Source: Sphingomonas phyllosphaerae FA2 (GTDB lineage: Bacteria; Pseudomonadota; Alphaproteobacteria; Sphingomonadales; Sphingomonadaceae). Taken from it: a stretch of 64,000 bases of DNA. Shown piece by piece: positions 36,188-50,794 of this stretch (its first letter is position 1; every line of letters starts with the position of its first letter). The position numbers and the translations under genes are program-made. Where the stretch lies: NCBI RefSeq assembly GCF_000427645.1, contig NZ_KE386571.1, positions 3,210,395 to 3,274,394 of the forward strand, written 5' to 3'. A model generated the notes under the pieces. The model saw nothing but the letters and a program-made list of their open reading frames with translations, was not told the DNA's origin and did no database searches.

Positions 36188-36927
36188 TGGGGGCGGTGCC
36201 CGCCTGGCCGCCGCGCTCGACGCCGCGGCTGTTCGTCGAGACGGCGCTGTCGCCGGGGCCGCTGGCCCTGTCAGGGCCGCAGGCGCATTATCTGGTGTCG
36301 GTGATGCGCACCAAGGTGGGCGACCCGGTCAAATTGTTCGATGACGCCAGCGGCGAATGGCTGGCGGTGGCGAGCGCGGTCGGCAAGCGCGACCTGACGC
36401 TCGACGTGCAGGAGCGGTTGCGCGAGCGCGAGGCGGTGCCCGATCTGTGGCTGGTCGCCGCGCCGCTCAAGAAGGGGCGCGTCGACTGGATGGCGGAGAA
36501 GGCGTGCGAGCTGGGCGTCGCGCGGCTGGTGCCGGTGGTGACGCGGCGGACGGTGGTCGACAAGCCGAACACCGAGCGGCTGCGCGCGCATATGATCGAG
36601 GCGGCCGAGCAATGCGGGCGTACCGCGGTGCCGGAAGTGACGGAAATGGTGAAGCTGCCGGCGTTGCTGCGCGACTGGCCGGCGGACCGCGCGCTGTTCT
36701 TCGCCGACGAACTGGGGGGCGAGCCGGCGGCGGTGGCGATGCGCGAACGGCGGGGGCCGGCGGCGGTCCTGATCGGCCCGGAAGGCGGGTTCGACGACGA
36801 GGAACGCGCCGCGATCCGCGCGCATCCGGCGGCGATCGGCATCGCGCTGGGGCCGCGGATCCTGCGCGCCGATACCGCGGCGGCGGCGGCGATCGCGGTG
36901 TGGATGGCGGTCGCCGGCGACTGGTGA
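36184..36927 (+). CDS. rsmE: 16S rRNA (uracil1498-N3)-methyltransferase
   Basis: 247 aa. N-terminal PUA-like region (HYLVSVMRTKVGDPVKLFD) and C-terminal SPOUT fold with VLIGPEGGFDDEE and LGPRILRADTAAAAAIA, the SAM-binding trefoil knot. ATG 36184 overlaps the previous stop. It is followed 67 nt later by gshA, an order common in alphaproteobacteria. Confidence 0.95.
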   Translation: MMGAVPAWPPRSTPRLFVETALSPGPLALSGPQAHYLVSVMRTKVGDPVKLFDDASGEWLAVASAVGKRDLTLDVQERLREREAVPDLWLVAAPLKKGRVDWMAEKACELGVARLVPVVTRRTVVDKPNTERLRAHMIEAAEQCGRTAVPEVTEMVKLPALLRDWPADRALFFADELGGEPAAVAMRERRGPAAVLIGPEGGFDDEERAAIRAHPAAIGIALGPRILRADTAAAAAIAVWMAVAGDW

Positions 36928-36994
36928 CCCGGCTTTACCCATCACAACCCGATCCGCTCTAGCGCCGGTGTTCATCGCGGCGTAAGGCGCGGCC

Positions 36995-38368
36995 ATGACG
37001 ACCAAGACGGTTTCGGACACGCCAGCAGCGACCATCGAATCGCGCGACGCCCTGATCGCGCGCTTCGCGAGCGGCGAGAAGCCCGCGGAGCGCTGGCGGA
37101 TCGGGACCGAGCACGAGAAGTTTGTCTATGCCACCGGCGATCATCACGCGCCGTCCTATGACGAGGCGGGCGGAATTCGCGCGCTGCTGGGCGAGCTGGA
37201 GCAGCATGGCTGGCAGCCGGTGGTGGAAGGCGGCAACGTCATCGCGCTGAGCGGCGCGGACGGGTCGGTCAGCCTCGAACCCGCCGGGCAGTTCGAGCTG
37301 TCGGGCGCGCCGCTGGAGAATTTGCACCAGACCTGTGCGGAGACCGGGCGGCATCTGGCGCAGGTGAAGGCGGCGGGCGAGAAGCTGGGGATCGGCTTCC
37401 TCGGGCTCGGCATGTGGCCCGACAAGACGCGCGCCGAGCTGCCGATCATGCCCAAGGGCCGGTATGCGATCATGCTGCGCCACATGCCGCGCGTCGGCAC
37501 GATGGGGCTCGACATGATGCTGCGCACCTGCACGATCCAGGTGAACCTGGATTATGCCAGCGAAGCCGACATGGTGAAGAAGTTCCGCGTCGGGCTGGCG
37601 CTGCAGCCGCTCGCCACCGCGCTGTTCGCCAATTCGCCTTTCACCGAGGGCAAGCCCAACGGCTTCCTGAGCTATCGGAGCCATATCTGGTCGGACACCG
37701 ACCCGGCGCGGACGGGGATGCTGCCGTTCGTGTTCGAGGATGGCTTCGGGTACGAGCGCTATGCCGAGTACATGCTCGATGTGCCGATGTACTTCGTCTA
37801 CCGCGACGGGCGCTACATCGATGCGGCGGGGCTGAGCTTCCGCGACTTCCTGCGCGGCGAGCTGTCGGTGCTGCCCGGCGAGAAGCCGACGATCACCGAT
37901 TGGGACGATCATCTGTCGACCGCCTTCCCCGAGGTGCGGCTCAAGACCTTCCTCGAGATGCGCGGCGCGGACGGTGGTCCGTGGAACCGGATCTGCGCGC
38001 TGCCGGCGTTCTGGGTCGGGCTGTTGTATGACGGCGTCGCGCTGGATGCTGCGTGGGATCTGGTGAAGCACTGGACGCTCGACGAGCGGCAGGCGCTGCG
38101 CGACGCGGTGCCGAAGCTGGGGCTGTCGGCGCCGATCCCCGGTGGCGGGCAGTTGCGCGACATCGCGGCGGCGGTGCTCAATATCGCGCATGGCGGGCTG
38201 AAGGCGCGCGCGCGGGTTAGCGCGGCGGGCGAGGACGAGACCGGGTTCCTGGAGCCGCTGCGCGAGATCGTGCGCGCGGGGAAGGTGCCGGCGGAGCGGT
38301 TGCTCGACCTGTACAACGGCGCGTGGGGCGGGGATTTGTCGCGCGTTTATCGTGAGGCGAGTTTCTGA
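36995..38368 (+). CDS. gshA: glutamate-cysteine ligase (plant/alphaproteobacterial type)
   Basis: 457 aa. RIGTEHEKFVYATGDH and VEGGNVIALSGADGSVSLEPAGQFE are the ATP/glutamate-binding blocks of the GCS2 family. It makes gamma-glutamylcysteine, the first step of glutathione synthesis, in the cytosol. Full length, no defect seen. Confidence 0.95.
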   Translation: MTTKTVSDTPAATIESRDALIARFASGEKPAERWRIGTEHEKFVYATGDHHAPSYDEAGGIRALLGELEQHGWQPVVEGGNVIALSGADGSVSLEPAGQFELSGAPLENLHQTCAETGRHLAQVKAAGEKLGIGFLGLGMWPDKTRAELPIMPKGRYAIMLRHMPRVGTMGLDMMLRTCTIQVNLDYASEADMVKKFRVGLALQPLATALFANSPFTEGKPNGFLSYRSHIWSDTDPARTGMLPFVFEDGFGYERYAEYMLDVPMYFVYRDGRYIDAAGLSFRDFLRGELSVLPGEKPTITDWDDHLSTAFPEVRLKTFLEMRGADGGPWNRICALPAFWVGLLYDGVALDAAWDLVKHWTLDERQALRDAVPKLGLSAPIPGGGQLRDIAAAVLNIAHGGLKARARVSAAGEDETGFLEPLREIVRAGKVPAERLLDLYNGAWGGDLSRVYREASF

Positions 38369-38451
38369 GCGCCTCATCGTCCGGGATGTGAGCCGGAACG
38401 ACGCTGCTGCCATAGCCGGCTGGCCCACAACGACAGGTCGAGCACAACGTT

Positions 38452-38528
38452 CGTCATTGCGAGCGTAGCGAAGCAATCCAGGGCGTCCTGGTCCGGCTCT
38501 GGATTGCTTCGCTACGCTCGCAATGACG
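38452..38528. repeat. palindromic intergenic repeat, CGTCATTGCGAGCG family, copy 3
   Basis: Same arms as copies 1 and 2. The core is in the opposite orientation (CCAGGGCGTCCTGGTCCGGCTCTGG), so the unit has inserted or flipped both ways. It lies between the convergent gshA and arabinanase genes. Confidence 0.9.
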
Positions 38529-38562
38529 GGTAACGTAGAGGTTATCGGGTCTCAAAGAGGCA

Positions 38563-38592
38563 GCGGGGCCCCGGCTCGAGGCCGGGGCGACG
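38563..38592. repeat. single-arm repeat, GCGGGGCCCCGG variant
   Basis: GCGGGGCCCCGGCTCGAGGCCGGGGCGACGG, a palindromic arm 7 nt before the 3' end of the arabinanase gene. It probably doubles as that gene's terminator. Confidence 0.75.
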
Positions 38593-38598
38593 GCGAAC

Positions 38599-39588
38599 CT
38601 ATTCCGCGTGGGGCCAGCCTGCCGCGTCCCAGCGGAGCCGCTGGATGCGAAGCGTCGGGATGCCGTTCCGCTGTGTATCGTAGGCGTGGTAGACGATACG
38701 GTCGCCGTCGGGGCCTTGCAGGATCGCATTGTGGCCCCGCCCGACATAGCGGCTGCCACTGCCCTGACCCGAGGCGAGCACCGGGGTGCCGCCGCCCTTG
38801 AGCATCGGCGTGCCGGCGCGATCGAGGTAGGGGCCGGTCGGCGCGGCCGCGCGGCCGACGACGGTGTTGTAGCTGCTCTTCGCACCGCGACAGCAGAAGT
38901 CGAACGAGACGAACAGGTAGTAATAGCGCCCGTGGCGGATCACGAACGGCGCCTCGATCGCGCCGGGCGACGGGCGTCTCGCGAGGCTGTGCATGGGCGT
39001 GCCCGGTTGCCGCAGCCCGGTGGCGGGGTTTAGCGCAATCAGCTTGATCCCGCTCCAGAAGCTGCCGAACGCCAGCCATTGCTTGCCCTCAGCGTCGGTG
39101 AAGGCGGCCGGGTCGATCGCGTTATAGTCGCCGCCGGCGGCGGATTCGACGACCGGGCCCTTGTCGACCCAGTTGGCGGCGGGCGCTTCGGGGTCGAGCC
39201 GGCGCGCGGTGGCGAGGCCGATCGCCGAGCGGTTCTTCCCGAAGGTCGATAGTGAATAATAGAGGCGATATTCGTCGCCGGCTTTGGTGATGTCGGGCGC
39301 CCACATGCCGGCGCTGCCGGGGACGTGCTTGCTCGCCCACACCGGGAGTGCGGGAAAGGACGCGCCGCGCAGCGTCCAGTGGGTGAGGTCGGTCGAGGTG
39401 CGGAGCGGGATCAGACCGTCGCGGCTGCGGACGTGGCCGGTGACGAAGAGGTAGTAGGTGCCGTTGTCGGCGATGATCGCCGGGTCGTGGACGGGGGTGA
39501 GGTCGCCGGTCAGCGGCGGCGGGACGGTCGCAGCGGGGATGGTGGCGAGCAGGAGCAGCGCGCCAGCGCTGCGGAGAAACGTGCGCAT
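38599..39588 (-). CDS. GH43 endo-1,5-alpha-L-arabinanase, secreted
   Basis: 329 aa from ATG 39588 (GGAG upstream; the longer frame lacks support). A signal peptide ends near ATIPAATVPP. Catalytic Asp in PVHDPAII, pKa-modulator Asp in NAIDPAAF and acid Glu in AIEAPFVIRHG. The FVSFDFCCRG segment is typical of arabinan endo-hydrolases. It cuts the alpha-1,5-arabinan backbone. It is the last gene on this strand in the arabinan module and is preceded by its own operator-like motif, so it may be transcribed alone. Confidence 0.88.
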   Translation of the reverse strand: MRTFLRSAGALLLLATIPAATVPPPLTGDLTPVHDPAIIADNGTYYLFVTGHVRSRDGLIPLRTSTDLTHWTLRGASFPALPVWASKHVPGSAGMWAPDITKAGDEYRLYYSLSTFGKNRSAIGLATARRLDPEAPAANWVDKGPVVESAAGGDYNAIDPAAFTDAEGKQWLAFGSFWSGIKLIALNPATGLRQPGTPMHSLARRPSPGAIEAPFVIRHGRYYYLFVSFDFCCRGAKSSYNTVVGRAAAPTGPYLDRAGTPMLKGGGTPVLASGQGSGSRYVGRGHNAILQGPDGDRIVYHAYDTQRNGIPTLRIQRLRWDAAGWPHAE

Positions 39589-39626
39589 CGGGGGGACTCC
39601 TGCGGAGATGCAGACACGATCTGCAA

Positions 39627-39640
39627 TACTCATACAATAA
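39627..39640. promoter_or_regulatory. operator-like motif upstream of endo-arabinanase
   Basis: TACTCATACAATAA, 39 bp before the start. It matches the site at 42445 (TACTCGGACATTAG) in 10 of 14 positions and the GHs' site at 9283 in 10 of 14. It is probably bound by the adjacent GntR/FadR regulator. Confidence 0.45.
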
Positions 39641-39650
39641 TTGGCTTCCC

Positions 39651-39734
39651 CGTCACCCCGGACTTGATCCGGGGTCCCGCGTCTTGCCAGCGTCCAAGAA
39701 GAAAGTGCGGCCCCGGATCAAATCCGGGGCGACG
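39651..39734. repeat. inverted-repeat element, GCGGGGCCCCGGATCAAG family
   Basis: Arms CGTCACCCCGGACTTGATCC and GGATCAAATCCGGGGCGACG around a ~45-nt core, between two minus-strand glycosidase genes. Confidence 0.85.
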
Positions 39735-39756
39735 GGAGGAGCTATGCCCGAATATC

Positions 39757-40815
39757 CTACGCTCCGCGCGGGAGCGGGCCGTTGGCGACCGGTGGGTCGA
39801 ACTGCGGGACGCCGGCCGCATCGTAGCGGATCGGCTGGACGCGGGTGTGGCGATTGGGGTCGAACAGCGGGTCGCCGACGATCTTCTCGTAGTCGCGCGC
39901 GTGGAAGACCAGCATGTCGCGCCCGCGCTCGTCGATGGTGAAGCTGTTGTGGCCGGGGCCAAAGATCTTGTGCGCCCGCGAAGTCTTCATCACCGGCTCG
40001 GGCGATTTGGTCCATACCGCCGGGTCCATGATGTCGGCGTCGTCGCGCGCGGTGAGCATCCCCAGACAGTAACGCGCATCGGTGGCGCTGGCCGAATAGG
40101 TCATGAACAACCGGCCGTTGCGCGCAAGCAGCGCGGGTGCCTCGGCGACCTTGAAGCCGCGGATTTCCCACGGCAATTCGGGGATCGTCAGCCGCGTCGG
40201 CTTCGCCGCGAACGTCAGCGGGGTGGCAAGCGGGGCGAGATAGAGGTTCGAGTTGGTGTCGATCCCTTCCTCGCGCTGCGCCCACGCCAGATAGCGCCGG
40301 CCGCGGTGGACGAAGCTGGTCGAATCGAGATTGAAGCTGTCCCACGGCGTCTGGAGCTGGCCGAGCACCGTCCATTTGCCGGTCATCGGATCGGCCCCAT
40401 CGCAGACCACCGCATGCGTGCGGATGCGGAACACGTCCTCGCCGCCGCCGCTGGGGCCGGCGGCGAAATACATGATCCACTTGCCGTCGATCAGGTGCAG
40501 CTCGGGTGCCCACAGGAAGCCGGACAGCGGGCCGGTCTTCTCGTGCCGCCACAGCACCTTCTCGGTCGCGGTCGTCAGGCCCGCGATCGTCTTCGAGCGG
40601 CGCAGCACCAGCCGGTCATATTCGGGCACCGAGCCGGTCATGTAATACCAGCCGTCGGTGTGGCGGAACACCTGTGCGTCGGCGCGCTGGCGGACCAGGG
40701 GGTTGACGATGGTGCCGGCCCCCGCGCGGGTGCGGGCCAGCGCGGGGGCGGCGGCAAGCGCCGCGCCCCCGGCCACGAACAGGCGGCGTGAGACCCGCGA
40801 CAGGTCGTCCGTCAT
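39757..40815 (-). CDS. GH43 exo-alpha-1,5-L-arabinofuranosidase, Tat-exported
   Basis: 352 aa from ATG 40815, whose A is shared with the stop of the GH51 gene (TGATG). A twin-Arg signal (SRRLFVAGGAALAAAPALA) marks Tat export. The barrel opens RADAQVFRHTDGWYYMTGS, with the catalytic Asp in ADAQ, the Asp in FNLDSTSF and the acid Glu in KVAEAPALL. This layout matches exo-1,5-arabinofuranosidases of GH43 (subfamily 26-like), which release arabinose from arabino-oligosaccharides. Co-translated with GH51. Confidence 0.87.
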   Translation of the reverse strand: MTDDLSRVSRRLFVAGGAALAAAPALARTRAGAGTIVNPLVRQRADAQVFRHTDGWYYMTGSVPEYDRLVLRRSKTIAGLTTATEKVLWRHEKTGPLSGFLWAPELHLIDGKWIMYFAAGPSGGGEDVFRIRTHAVVCDGADPMTGKWTVLGQLQTPWDSFNLDSTSFVHRGRRYLAWAQREEGIDTNSNLYLAPLATPLTFAAKPTRLTIPELPWEIRGFKVAEAPALLARNGRLFMTYSASATDARYCLGMLTARDDADIMDPAVWTKSPEPVMKTSRAHKIFGPGHNSFTIDERGRDMLVFHARDYEKIVGDPLFDPNRHTRVQPIRYDAAGVPQFDPPVANGPLPRGA

Positions 40816-42386
40816 CAGTTCAGGTCCAGCATGACCACCGACTTGGCCGGCAGCGTGACGGTGAGCTGCCCGCCGTTCAGCTGCGCGCCGTTGAAGGCGA
40901 CGGGAACGACGGCGTTGGGCTGCTCGAAGGTGTTGAGCGAATTGACCTTCGGCCCGGTCAGGATCGTGCCGCCGACGCGCGACGCATTGACCCCGGTCAG
41001 CGTCGTCGTGACGGTGATCGTGCGGTTCGGATCGGCATTGGCGAGCGCGACGTGCGTCACGCCGGCCTTGTCGCGGACCGCCGAGGCGCTGACCGCCGGT
41101 ATCGTCCACTGCTCCTTGTTGTACCACGGCGACTTGATGTCGATCGGCAGCACCGTGCCGTCCATATACGGCTTGTACATCTTGAAGACGTGATAGGTCG
41201 GCGTCAGCACCATCTTGTTGCCGTCCGTCAGGATCATCGCCTGCAGCACGTTCACCATCTGCGCGATTGCGGTCATCTTCACACGATCGGCATGCTTGGC
41301 GAAGATGTTGAGGTTGATCGCGGCGACCAGCGCGTCACGAAGCGAGTTCTGCTGGCGCAGGAAGCCGGGGTGCGAGCCCGGATCCTGATCGTACCAGGTG
41401 CCCCATTCGTCGACCGCCAGATACACTTTCTTCTGCGGATCGTACTTGTCCATGATCGCGCTGTGCTTCGCGATCAGCTCCTCCATCTTCCACGTCTTGG
41501 CGAGGGTGAGCGCCCAGTCGTTTTCGTCGAAGTCGCTCGCCGAGCCCTTCTTGTTCCAGTCGCCGGGCACCGTGTAGTAATGGAGCGAGATGCCGTCGAG
41601 CATCCCGCCCGTTTCGCGCATCATCACCTCGGTCCAATTGTAATCGTCAGCGTTGGCGCCCGAAGCGATCTTCTCGATCTTGGTGCCGGCCGGCGCCTTG
41701 ACGAAGGTGGCGTAGCGGCGCGTCACGTCGGCGGCATATTCCGGCTTCATGTTGCCGCCGCAGCCCCACAGTTCGTTGCCGATGCCGAAATAGGGCAGCT
41801 TCCACGGTTGCTTGCGGCCATTCTTCGCACGCTCGTCCGCGAGCGACCCGGCGGGGGAGGTGATGTACTCGACCCACTCGGCCATTTCCTGCGGCGTGCC
41901 ATTGCCGACGTTGCCCGAGATATAGACGTCGGCGCCGATCTGCTCGGTCACGTCCATGAACTCGTGCGTGCCAACGGTGTTGGGCTCGGTGACGCCGCCC
42001 CAATGGGTGTTGATCTTGACCGGACGCTTGTTCTTCGGCCCGACCCCCTCGCGCCAGTGATATTCGTCGGCGAAGCAGCCGCCCGGCCAGCGGATGACCG
42101 GGGTGCCGAGGTCGCGGAGCGCGCCGACCACGTCGTTGCGGAAGCCGCGCGTGTTCGGGATCTTGCGGTCGTTGCCGACCCACAGCCCGCCATAGATGCC
42201 GTTGCCGAGATGCTCGGCGAACTGGGTGAAGATGCGCTTGTCGTAGACCGGACCCGGCGTGTCGCCGCGCACCGCGAGCGTCGCGGATTCTGCTGTGACC
42301 GCGGGGGCGTCCTGCGCGGTGGCGGGCGCGAGTGCGGCGCACCCGATGGCCAGCGCTCCGGCATAAGCGAACAGACGTGCCTTCAT
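40815..42386 (-). CDS. GH51 alpha-L-arabinofuranosidase, secreted
   Basis: 523 aa from ATG 42386 (GGGAGGA site). The signal peptide ends ALAPATAQ. Acid/base Glu in YFGIGNELWGCGG and nucleophile Glu in YLAVDEWGTWYDQD. IRWPGGCFADEYHWREGVG is a family landmark, and the C-terminal part is a beta-sandwich. It debranches arabinan and arabinoxylan. First gene of the GH51-GH43 operon. Confidence 0.94.
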   Translation of the reverse strand: MKARLFAYAGALAIGCAALAPATAQDAPAVTAESATLAVRGDTPGPVYDKRIFTQFAEHLGNGIYGGLWVGNDRKIPNTRGFRNDVVGALRDLGTPVIRWPGGCFADEYHWREGVGPKNKRPVKINTHWGGVTEPNTVGTHEFMDVTEQIGADVYISGNVGNGTPQEMAEWVEYITSPAGSLADERAKNGRKQPWKLPYFGIGNELWGCGGNMKPEYAADVTRRYATFVKAPAGTKIEKIASGANADDYNWTEVMMRETGGMLDGISLHYYTVPGDWNKKGSASDFDENDWALTLAKTWKMEELIAKHSAIMDKYDPQKKVYLAVDEWGTWYDQDPGSHPGFLRQQNSLRDALVAAINLNIFAKHADRVKMTAIAQMVNVLQAMILTDGNKMVLTPTYHVFKMYKPYMDGTVLPIDIKSPWYNKEQWTIPAVSASAVRDKAGVTHVALANADPNRTITVTTTLTGVNASRVGGTILTGPKVNSLNTFEQPNAVVPVAFNGAQLNGGQLTVTLPAKSVVMLDLN

Positions 42387-42444
42387 CCTATCCTCCCGAA
42401 AGAAGCGAGGTCGGGGCATTGCCCACCTCACTGTTTTTGCTCAT

Positions 42445-42458
42445 TACTCGGACATTAG
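42445..42458. promoter_or_regulatory. operator-like motif between GH51 and the GntR gene
   Basis: TACTCGGACATTAG, within CATTACTCGGACATTAGG, lies in the 158-bp gap between the divergent GH51 (start 42386) and GntR (start 42545) genes. It could allow repression of both by the GntR product. It shares CA-TACTC--ACA-TA with the 39627 site. Confidence 0.5.
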
Positions 42459-42544
42459 GTTTGGGTTACGGGCATTGCAACGACCATTTGCCGCGCGGCG
42501 TGCGCTTGCCACGGCGCATTAAAGCAGGTCACAAAGGAGAGGTG

Positions 42545-43333
42545 ATGGCGGATCGGGAGAGCGGCGTGCCGCAGCAGGAGAGCGATGCGCCGGCAGCCGG
42601 CGTCGAGACGCCGGAGACGGCGCGCGCATCGGTGCGCGGGACCGGGCGGCGGCTGCATGGCGCGATCGCGCACAAGCTGGGCACCGCGATCGTCTCCGGC
42701 GAATATTTGCCTGGCGACACGCTGTCGGGCGAGGTCGCCTTCTCCGAGGCGCTCGACGTGTCGCGCAGCGCGTATCGCGAGGCGATGCAGGTGCTCGCGG
42801 CCAAGGGGCTGGTCGAGAGCCGGCCCAAGGCGGGGACGCGCGTGCTGCCGCGCGAGCGCTGGAACCTGCTTGACCCGGATGTGCTCGCCTGGGCGTTCGC
42901 CGGCGCGCCCGACGTGCAGTTCGTCCGTGCGCTGTTCGAGTTGCGCGCGATCGTGGAGCCGGCGGCGGCGGGGCTGGCGGCACAGCGCCGCGACAAGGCC
43001 GACCTGAAGGCGATGAAGGACGCGCTGGCGGCGATGCGGCGGCACACGCTGGCGACCGAGGCGGGGCGCGCGGCCGACAAGGACTTCCACAATGCGGTGC
43101 TGCGCGCGACGCGCAACGATGCGTTGATGGTGCTGAGCGCGAGCATCGGCGCCGCGATCCACTGGACGACGCAGTTCAAACAGCGCGCGCGGGCGCTGCC
43201 GCGCAACCCGATCCCCGACCATGTCCGCGTCCACGACATGATCGCCGCCGGGGATGTGGTCGGCGCGACCGCGGCGATGCGGACGCTGGTCGACCTCGCG
43301 CTGGAGGATACGAAGTCGGCGATGGAGGGATAG
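42545..43333 (+). CDS. GntR-family regulator, FadR subfamily
   Basis: 262 aa from ATG 42545 (AAAGGAGAG site). The N-terminal winged helix (about 35-105) has SGEVAFSEALDVSRSAYREAM as the helix-turn-helix. The all-helical FCD domain follows, with metal/ligand residues in KDFHNAVLRAT and DHVRVHDMI. Divergent from the arabinofuranosidase operon, so it probably senses arabinose or an arabinose derivative and controls this module. FadR-subfamily regulators often bind sugar acids; the ligand is not known. Confidence 0.9.
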   Translation: MADRESGVPQQESDAPAAGVETPETARASVRGTGRRLHGAIAHKLGTAIVSGEYLPGDTLSGEVAFSEALDVSRSAYREAMQVLAAKGLVESRPKAGTRVLPRERWNLLDPDVLAWAFAGAPDVQFVRALFELRAIVEPAAAGLAAQRRDKADLKAMKDALAAMRRHTLATEAGRAADKDFHNAVLRATRNDALMVLSASIGAAIHWTTQFKQRARALPRNPIPDHVRVHDMIAAGDVVGATAAMRTLVDLALEDTKSAMEG

Positions 43334-43387
43334 GCGCGCGGGCCGAAGACGCTGGCGATCCGCGCAGGCTTCTGCCACGGAGCAGTG

Positions 43388-45066
<1,679 letters not shown>

Positions 45067-45067
45067 C

Positions 45068-45274
45068 GTGAGCGACGAGCAACCCAACGAGATCCTGGAA
45101 GCCGCCGCGGCCGCCAAGGCGCACGAGGAAGCCGGCGCGCCGGGCGCTGCCGCGCATCAGCGCAAGGGGCGGTGGCAGCCGGGCAAGACGTGGCTGGGGG
45201 TCGGGATCGGTTCGGCCGCGGTGGCGGCGGCGGTGCTGTTCGCGAACTCGCGGAAGGACGAGGGGAAGAAGTAA
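45068..45274 (+). CDS. small membrane-anchored hypothetical protein
   Basis: 68 aa from GTG 45068, one base after the tgt stop, with AAAGGAGAG as its ribosome-binding site. An acidic/Ala-rich N-terminal half leads to a basic stretch (HQRKGRWQPGKTW) and one membrane segment (LGVGIGSAAVAAAVLFA), then a KKD-type tail. Function unknown; co-transcribed with tgt. Confidence 0.65.
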   Translation: MSDEQPNEILEAAAAAKAHEEAGAPGAAAHQRKGRWQPGKTWLGVGIGSAAVAAAVLFANSRKDEGKK

Positions 45275-45311
45275 GCGCGGGACCGAGCTGAACGCTCACT
45301 CCCGGCCTTCT

Positions 45312-45398
45312 TCGTCGCCCCGGACTTGATTCGGGGCCCCGCTTTTTTGACCACCCGCAAGGAAGAAGCGGGGCCCCGGATCAAGTCCGGGGCGACGA
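45312..45398. repeat. inverted-repeat element, GCGGGGCCCCGGATCAAG family
   Basis: Arms TCGTCGCCCCGGACTTGATTCGGGGCCCCGCTT and AAGCGGGGCCCCGGATCAAGTCCGGGGCGACGA around a ~20-nt core. It lies between convergent tgt-operon and katG genes (gap 45275-45613, otherwise a shortened repeat at 45410 and the katG hairpin). Confidence 0.88.
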
Positions 45399-45409
45399 AA
45401 ATGAGAATA

Positions 45410-45440
45410 CGTCATTGCGAGCGTAGCGAAGCAATGACGG
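45410..45440. repeat. internally deleted copy of the CGTCATTGCGAGCG repeat
   Basis: CGTCATTGCGAGCGTAGCGAAGCAATGACGG fuses the left arm directly to the terminal ATGACGG of the right arm. The whole core and most of the right arm seen in the 77-bp copies are missing. Confidence 0.8.
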
Positions 45441-45540
45441 AAGAGGGGGAGTTCGGCCGCCGGCGTGGGGGGCACGCCGGCGGCCCCGACTGTCCAGCCA
45501 CGGGGCGACCCGAAGGGCTGTTCGGCCGGTACAAGGAGGA

Positions 45541-45581
45541 AGGGACCGGAACGCAGCCAAAACGGCCGCCGCCCGGTCCCT
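45541..45581 (-). terminator. hairpin downstream of katG
   Basis: AGGGACCGG and CCGGTCCCT pair over a 23-nt loop, 33 nt past the katG stop. There is no T tract, so termination is inferred from position. Confidence 0.45.
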
Positions 45582-45613
45582 CCCAATTCTTCAATGGCTT
45601 GCTAGCCGATCAA

Positions 45614-49711
<4,098 letters not shown>

Positions 49712-49715
<4 letters not shown>

Positions 49716-50794
49716 CGCGCCGCCACCTTCGCGCAGGCGTCGGCGAGGATCTGCGCCGAGCCACGCCATGTGTAGCGCGCGACGCGCTGTTTGCCCTTCG
49801 CCAGCCGATCGCGGCGGAGCGCGCCGTCGTGGTCGTCGAGCAGCATCTGCATGAGCCGCGCGAGCGTGGCGTCGTCATGCGGCTCGAAATAATCGGCGGC
49901 GTCGGCGCAGACTTCCTGCACCGCGGGTGCGGTGCTGGCGAGCACCGGGCATTCGTTGACGAACGCCTCCAGCGGGGGAATCCCGAAGCCCTCGTAGATG
50001 CTCGGGAAGATCAGCGCGCGCGCGCCCTGCATCAACCCGGCGACCTCGGCATCGTCAAGCCGGCCGGGGAGCAGCACGTCGGCACCCGGCTCGGGCAGCC
50101 CGGCCGAGCCGAACACCGAGCGGTCCATCCGCCCGACCGCGACCAGCTTCGCGCTGCCCGGCTGGAGCCGCGCCAGCGCCCGCAGCGCGACCGCGAGGTT
50201 CTTGTTGCGGGTGAGATTGCCGAGCGTGAGGAAATAGCCGCCCTTGGTCAGCCCCAGTCGCTCGATCACGCCGGCATCGGGCGCGATCGACAGATGCTCG
50301 GCGCCGTTCGGGGCGACGACAATGTCCTTCGCGGCGACCGGCAGCACGTCGGCGAGTTCGCGGCGCGAGAATTCGGAAACGGTCGCCACCACCGCGCGGC
50401 GCGCGAGCAGCCTGTCGAGCCAGCTATGCGCGAGGACATAGGGCTTGCTGAAATGTTCGGGATGACGCTGGACCGCGGCGTCGTGGATCACGACGACCTG
50501 GCGGCGCAGCGCGACCGGGCCGGTCATCGCGAGGCACAGAGCGGTACCGCGGCTGGCGGCGCGGGCGTAATCGACCTGATCCCAGTAATGGCCGGCGCGC
50601 TTGCCGATCGTCTGCGTCTCGATATGCCGCAGCGGCAGCGTGCGCGCGCCGGGCGGGGTGAGCAGGACGTAGCGTGCTGGGAGCGCACCGTCGCCGGCCA
50701 GCGCGTCGAGCGCGGTGACAATTTCCTGCGCATAGCGCTGCACGCCGCTGATCGGCTGGGTCAGGAAGCGCCCGTTGATGAAGACGCTCTGCAT
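49712..50794 (-). CDS. GT4-family glycosyltransferase
   Basis: 360 aa. FINGRFLTQPISGVQRYAQE opens a mannosyltransferase-like GT-B fold. YFLTLGNLTRNKNLAVALRA is the sugar-nucleotide-binding start of domain 2, and FPSIYEGFGIPPLEAFVNECP is the GT4 signature. The start shares a base with the stop of the upstream GT (TGATG). Sugar specificity unknown. Confidence 0.9.
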
